Of a stretch of DNA of 64,000 nucleotides, positions 60,179 through 64,000 are shown in pieces. The notes under the pieces were generated by a model. That model was not told where the DNA came from. It saw nothing but the letters and a program-made list of their open reading frames with translations, and made no database searches. Both the position numbers and the translations under genes were made by a program. Position 1 is the first letter of the stretch, and each line of letters starts with the position of its first letter. This DNA is from Alcanivorax sp. 24 (GTDB lineage: Bacteria; Pseudomonadota; Gammaproteobacteria; Pseudomonadales; Alcanivoracaceae): NCBI RefSeq assembly GCF_004360225.1, contig NZ_SNUA01000001.1:310001-374000 (forward strand), given 5' to 3'.

Positions 60179-61654
60179 ATGAATAAACAACAAGAACAAT
60201 TCCAACCCCTTCCCCTGGATGTCCTGATCATCGGCGCGGGACTGTCCGGCATCGGCGCGGCCCGGGCCTTGAGCGACAAGTGTCCGGACAAGCGGTATCT
60301 GATCCTGGAGCGGCGGGAGGCCATTGGCGGGACCTGGGATCTGTTCCGCTATCCCGGGATCCGATCGGACTCGGACATGTACACCCTGGGCTACAGCTAC
60401 AAACCCTGGACCGGCCGCAAGGCGATCGCCGACGGGCCGGACATCAAGCGCTATATCGAGGAAATCGCTGAAGAGTCCGGAGCCATTCACAACATTCGCT
60501 TCCGCCATCAGGTGGTGTCGGCCAGTTGGTCCACTGACGACGCGCTGTGGACAGTGGAGGTCAGGATTACCGGCGAGGACGGAACGACGCGGGAGGAACG
60601 CATCCGGACCCGCTTCATCGCCTCCTGCTCCGGCTACTACAGTTACGATGAGGGCTACCGGCCGGAGTTTCCCGGTGAGTCGGACTTTAACGGCCAGATC
60701 ATTCATCCGCAGTTCTGGCCGGAGCAACTGGACTGCCAGGGCAAGCGAATCGTCGTCATCGGCAGCGGCGCCACCGCCGTTACGCTGGTGCCGGCGCTGG
60801 CCGAGCAGGGCGCGCGGGTCACCATGCTGCAGCGCTCCCCCAGCTATATCTTCGCCCGCCCCCTGGTGGACCGGCTTGCCCACGCCCTGCAGCGTTGGTT
60901 GCCGCTGCCGCTGGCGTATCGTCTGACCCGCTGGAAGAACGTGTTGCTCGGCCAGCGCTTCTTCCGCAATGCCCGCACCCGGCCCGGCCCCACCCGGGAC
61001 TACCTGCTGCATCTGGCGCAGCGTCAGGTCGGCTCGGAAGTGGACATGAAACACTTCTCACCAGACTACCGTCCCTGGGATCAGCGTGTTTGCGCGGTAC
61101 CCGACGGTGACCTGTTCCATATGCTGCGCTCCCGCCGGGTGAACATCGTCACCGACACCATCGACCGCTTCACGCCGGGCGGTATCCGGCTTGCTTCCGG
61201 CCAGGAGTTGGAGGCGGACATCATCGTTACCGCCACCGGTTTGAAGTTGAACGCCCTGGGCGATGTGCGGCTGGAAGTGGATGGCAAGGAGACGGCGGCG
61301 GCCGACTGCATGGCCTACAAAGGCATGATGCTCAGTGACGTGCCGAACCTGATGCTGACTTTCGGCTATACCAATGCATCCTGGACGTTGAAGGCCGAGC
61401 TGACCTGCAACTATATGACCCGCCTGCTGCGCCATATGGACAAGAAGGGCGTCCGGATAGCGGTGGCGCGGCGCGATCCGACCGTCAAGGCGTTGCCCTT
61501 TCTCGACTTCAGTTCCGGTTATGTCCAGCGCGGCGTGGACGTCATGCCGCAACAGGGCGATCGGGATTGCTGGCGCGTGCATCAGAATTATCTGAAAGAC
61601 AAATATATGATCCAGTACGGCAGACTGGATGACGGCGTGCTGCGGTTCCAATGA
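60179..61654 (+). CDS. almA: AlmA-like flavin-containing monooxygenase
   Basis: A 491-residue flavoprotein monooxygenase. FAD site VLIIGAGLSGIGAARAL, ERREAIGGTWDLFRYPGIRSDSDMYTLGYSYKPW (the FMO/BVMO fingerprint area), NADPH site VVIGSGATAVTLVPAL, and ATGLKLNALGDVRLEVDGK. It matches the Acinetobacter/Alcanivorax AlmA group of long-chain alkane oxidation. It may alternatively act as a Baeyer-Villiger enzyme, because SDR and hydrolase genes follow. The ATG at 60179 has AGAGGAT upstream. Under a divergent TetR. Confidence 0.87.
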   Translation: MNKQQEQFQPLPLDVLIIGAGLSGIGAARALSDKCPDKRYLILERREAIGGTWDLFRYPGIRSDSDMYTLGYSYKPWTGRKAIADGPDIKRYIEEIAEESGAIHNIRFRHQVVSASWSTDDALWTVEVRITGEDGTTREERIRTRFIASCSGYYSYDEGYRPEFPGESDFNGQIIHPQFWPEQLDCQGKRIVVIGSGATAVTLVPALAEQGARVTMLQRSPSYIFARPLVDRLAHALQRWLPLPLAYRLTRWKNVLLGQRFFRNARTRPGPTRDYLLHLAQRQVGSEVDMKHFSPDYRPWDQRVCAVPDGDLFHMLRSRRVNIVTDTIDRFTPGGIRLASGQELEADIIVTATGLKLNALGDVRLEVDGKETAAADCMAYKGMMLSDVPNLMLTFGYTNASWTLKAELTCNYMTRLLRHMDKKGVRIAVARRDPTVKALPFLDFSSGYVQRGVDVMPQQGDRDCWRVHQNYLKDKYMIQYGRLDDGVLRFQ

Positions 61655-61679
61655 CCGCGATAAGAGCAAGGAACCGGAT

Positions 61680-62486
61680 ATGAAGATCGAGGGGAAGGTC
61701 GCGGTGCTGACCGGAGCGGGTAGCGGCATAGGCCGCGCGCTGGCTCTGGCGTTGGCGGATCGGGGTTGCCACCTGGCGCTGGCGGATATCAATGCGGACA
61801 GTCTTGAGGACATCGCCAGTCAGGCACGGGAGCGCGGTGTCACGGTGACGGCGCATCCTCTGGATGTGGCGGACCGGACCGCCGTCGCGGTGCTGCCGGA
61901 GCAGGTGGTGGCCGCGCACGGTCAGGTCGATCTGCTGATCAACAACGCCGGTGTGGCGCTCGGCGGCCATTTCGAACAGGTGTCGGTGGAAAATTTCGAC
62001 TGGCTGATGGCGATCAACTTCGATGCGGTGGTGTGCATGACCCGGGCTTTCCTGCCTCTGCTGCGGCAGCGGCCGGCGGCCAGGATCGTCAATGTGTCCA
62101 GCCTGTTCGGTTTGATCAGCCCGGCCGGACAGACCGCCTACTGTGCCAGTAAATTCGCGGTGAGGGGGTTTTCCAATGCGCTGCGTCTGGAATTGAACGG
62201 CGGCCCCGTCGGTGTAACGGTGGTGCACCCCGGTGGTATCGCCACCGCCATTGCCGACAGCGCCAGGGTGCCGGAAGGGATCACTGAACGGGAGTGGACG
62301 ATCCGGCGGGAGCGCGCCCGCAAGCTGCTGCGCATGCTGCCCTCGAAAGCGGCGCGAATCATCGTCAACGGCATTCTCAAGGACAAAGCCCGGGTGATCG
62401 TCGGCAATGACGCGCTTGTCCTGTCCTGGCTGGAGCGTTTGATGCCGGTGAGTTACTGGCGGTTGATTCCGGGACTGAGTGGCTGA
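61680..62486 (+). CDS. short-chain dehydrogenase in the monooxygenase operon
   Basis: A 268-residue classical SDR: TGAGSGIGRALALALAD, NNAGVALGG, VNVSSLFGLISPAGQTAYCASKFA (Ser, Tyr, Lys). It begins 25 bases after almA with AAGGAACC before the ATG. It fits oxidation of a secondary alcohol to a ketone or of a fatty alcohol formed by the monooxygenase. Confidence 0.9.
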   Translation: MKIEGKVAVLTGAGSGIGRALALALADRGCHLALADINADSLEDIASQARERGVTVTAHPLDVADRTAVAVLPEQVVAAHGQVDLLINNAGVALGGHFEQVSVENFDWLMAINFDAVVCMTRAFLPLLRQRPAARIVNVSSLFGLISPAGQTAYCASKFAVRGFSNALRLELNGGPVGVTVVHPGGIATAIADSARVPEGITEREWTIRRERARKLLRMLPSKAARIIVNGILKDKARVIVGNDALVLSWLERLMPVSYWRLIPGLSG

Positions 62487-62553
62487 GGAACCTCATGCCG
62501 GACTGGAACCGGCCTCTCTCCATATACTAAGTGGTGCTCCCCCAGAGGGGATT

Positions 62554-62569
62554 CCGGGGCTCGCCCCGG
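62554..62569. repeat. GC-rich stem-loop between SDR and hydrolase
   Basis: CCGGGGC - TC - GCCCCGG, a 7-bp stem with a 2-nt loop within a G/C-rich stretch (62538-62582) that also has CCCCAGAGGGG. No T tract, so it is an attenuating hairpin or a dispersed repeat rather than a clear terminator. Confidence 0.45.
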
Positions 62570-62616
62570 GGTGACGGGGCGGTTGCCAGAAACGCCCAGG
62601 AAAAAAGGAAACGGAT

Positions 62617-63576
62617 ATGGGATACCTGCTGAGTGGCGTGTTGATCCTGGTGCTGCTGATCGCGTTGGGACTTTTCGTGTTTACCGTGATGACAGTGCGC
62701 AAAGTACGGTTCGGCTTGCCGCCGGAGGGTCGTTTCATCACGGTCATGGGCAACCGCATTCACTACATCGAGCAAGGCAGTGGACCGGAAACCCTGTTGC
62801 TGATCCATGGGCTGAGCGGGGTTTCCCAGCACTTCTCCTACAAAGTGCTGGGAGAGCTGGCCAAGGACTACCGGGTGGTGGCCATTGACCGCCCTGGCAG
62901 CGGTTATTCGGAGCGCGCGGCGCGCTCTTCCGCGTCCCTGGTGGTTCAGGCCGATGTGGTGGCTGGTGTCATCGACGCCTTGCAACTGGGTAAGCCGATG
63001 CTGGTGGGGCACTCGCTGGGCGGAGCCCTGTCGCTGGCCACCGCGTTGCGGCATCCGGACAAGGTGCGGGGGCTGGCACTGATCGCGCCGTTGACCCATA
63101 TGCCCGCCGCGGGGCCCTCCAAGGCGTTTGCCGCCCTGGGCATACGCCCGTCCTGGTTGCGCCAATTGGTGGCCTGGACCTTGATGGTGCCGATGGCCAT
63201 GCGTTATCGCGAAAAGGTGCTGGATATCGTGTTCGGGCCGGAAACGGTGCCGGCCGACTATGCCATACGCGGCGGTGGAGCGCTCGGCCTGAGACCCAGC
63301 CATTTCATCGCGGCGTCACAGGATTTGCTGGCACTGGATGGCGTGGTGCCGGCGCTGCAGCAGCGCTACGCTGATCTGCAAGTGCCGGTGCGGATTCTCT
63401 ATGGTCGTGGCGACCGCATTCTCGATCCCCGGGAGCAGGGGCAGGGGATGGTGGACCGATTCCCGGACAGAGTGGAGCTGGAACTCATCGAAGGCGGCCA
63501 CATGTTGCCGCTGACCCAGCCGGATGTGACCACGGATTTCATCCAGCGCAGCATGCGGGCCTTGCCGCCGGTCTGA
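62617..63576 (+). CDS. alpha/beta hydrolase with membrane anchor
   Basis: A 319-residue hydrolase. An N-terminal helix (3-25) anchors it. Oxyanion HGLSGVSQHFSY, nucleophile elbow GHSLGG (Ser), acid in RILYGRGDRILDP and His in EGGHMLPLTQPD complete the triad. It is third in the almA operon; as an esterase it would split an ester made by Baeyer-Villiger oxidation. GAAAC before the ATG is a weak ribosome site. Confidence 0.88.
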   Translation: MGYLLSGVLILVLLIALGLFVFTVMTVRKVRFGLPPEGRFITVMGNRIHYIEQGSGPETLLLIHGLSGVSQHFSYKVLGELAKDYRVVAIDRPGSGYSERAARSSASLVVQADVVAGVIDALQLGKPMLVGHSLGGALSLATALRHPDKVRGLALIAPLTHMPAAGPSKAFAALGIRPSWLRQLVAWTLMVPMAMRYREKVLDIVFGPETVPADYAIRGGGALGLRPSHFIAASQDLLALDGVVPALQQRYADLQVPVRILYGRGDRILDPREQGQGMVDRFPDRVELELIEGGHMLPLTQPDVTTDFIQRSMRALPPV

Positions 63577-63660
63577 GGCCGGGAAAGCCGGGGTGGTCCG
63601 AAGATAGGCGCATTGGTTGCTCCCCGCGTACAATGCCGGTTTACCGCCTCGGGATCCGCC

Positions 63661-64000
63661 ATGCTCAGTTACCGTCACAGTTATCACGCCGGCAGTTTCG
63701 CCGATGTCCTCAAGCATCTGGTGGAAGTGGCGATCCTCGATTATCTGCGGCTCAAACCCAAGCCGTTCACGGTGCACGATACCCACGGCGGCGCCGGGCG
63801 CTATGCCATTGACGATGCGCACATGCAAAAAACCGGCGAGTATGTGGACGGTATCGCCCGTCTGTTCGGTATGCGTACCGGCGTGGCGGCGGTGGACCGT
63901 TATCTGTCGGTGGTGGCGCAACTCAATCCGGTGGGGCGTCTGAGCCATTACCCCGGATCCCCCCTGATTGCCGCCCACCTGCTGCGTGAGCAGGACCGCC
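63661..64000 (+). CDS. rlmJ: 23S rRNA (adenine-2030-N6)-methyltransferase RlmJ, partial
   Basis: The first 113 residues of RlmJ, cut by the window end. MLSYRHSYHAGSFADVLKHLVEVAILDYLRLKPKPFTVHDTHGGAGRY is diagnostic; HDTHGGAGRY is the SAM-binding loop. The ATG is the natural start; the NPPY catalytic motif is beyond the end. It lies 84 bp after the hydrolase and is probably independent. Confidence 0.95.
   Translation, partial: MLSYRHSYHAGSFADVLKHLVEVAILDYLRLKPKPFTVHDTHGGAGRYAIDDAHMQKTGEYVDGIARLFGMRTGVAAVDRYLSVVAQLNPVGRLSHYPGSPLIAAHLLREQDR

Overview
The window is a stretch of GC-rich chromosome from a gammaproteobacterium. The best guess is an oil-degrading Alcanivorax/Alloalcanivorax-type or Pseudomonas-like lineage. 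The guess rests on an AlmA-like flavin monooxygenase operon, creBCD, the block rho / trxA / ppx / ppk1 / hemB, the block dapF - DUF484 - xerC - HAD phosphatase, and many REP-like palindromes of the kind common in Pseudomonas relatives. No rRNA, tRNA, CRISPR array, insertion sequence or prophage was recognised. Taxonomy is inferred, not proven.

Layout. 1-3.2 kb: a CbiX/SirB-type chelatase, an orphan TRAP-type binding protein and an LpxR-type lipid A deacylase. 3.2-7.5 kb: an iron-uptake cell-surface signalling module (ECF sigma factor, FecR anti-sigma, TonB siderophore receptor) with a Fur-like box. 7.5-12.2 kb: cyclopropane fatty acid synthase, a YdjM-like membrane hydrolase, an AraC regulator and a membrane protein with a degenerate GGDEF domain. 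12.5-18.8 kb: an operon of TonB receptor, two-domain beta-propeller phytase and PhoX phosphatase. 19-24.7 kb: PaaX-like regulator divergent from an acyl-CoA synthetase, a quinone-oxidoreductase-like enzyme and an amidase. 24.9-30.6 kb: a catabolic cluster with a TRAP transporter, a lactonase-type amidohydrolase and, divergently, one reading frame joining a FadR-family regulator to a second amidohydrolase; a perfect FadR-type operator lies between them. 30.6-36 kb: a saccharopine-dehydrogenase-like reductase, creBCD and a TPR protein. 35.9-41.1 kb: a pair of Tat-signal enzymes (PLP fold III and lactone/alditol oxidase), an SDR and ubiD. 41.2-46.1 kb: lpxO-like hydroxylase, a second PhoX behind a Pho box, and a LysR/isochorismatase-like divergent pair. 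46.2-55.4 kb: rho, trxA, ppx, ppk1 (three-half-site Pho box), hemB, greB, DUF502, elbB. 55.6-59.2 kb: yqcC, HAD phosphatase, xerC, DUF484, dapF. 59.4-64 kb: TetR divergent from an AlmA-like monooxygenase - SDR - hydrolase operon, then the start of rlmJ.

Themes. Phosphate acquisition recurs: phytase with its own receptor, two PhoX enzymes, polyphosphate kinase and exopolyphosphatase, and Pho boxes in front of phoX2 and ppk1. The most unusual object is the regulator-enzyme fusion at 24918-26537. Two 7-bp tandem arrays (GGCGTCC and GGCGTCT), each ending at the stop codon of a leftward regulator gene and each with an inverted partner, and a family of eight REP-like palindromes form the notable non-coding structure.
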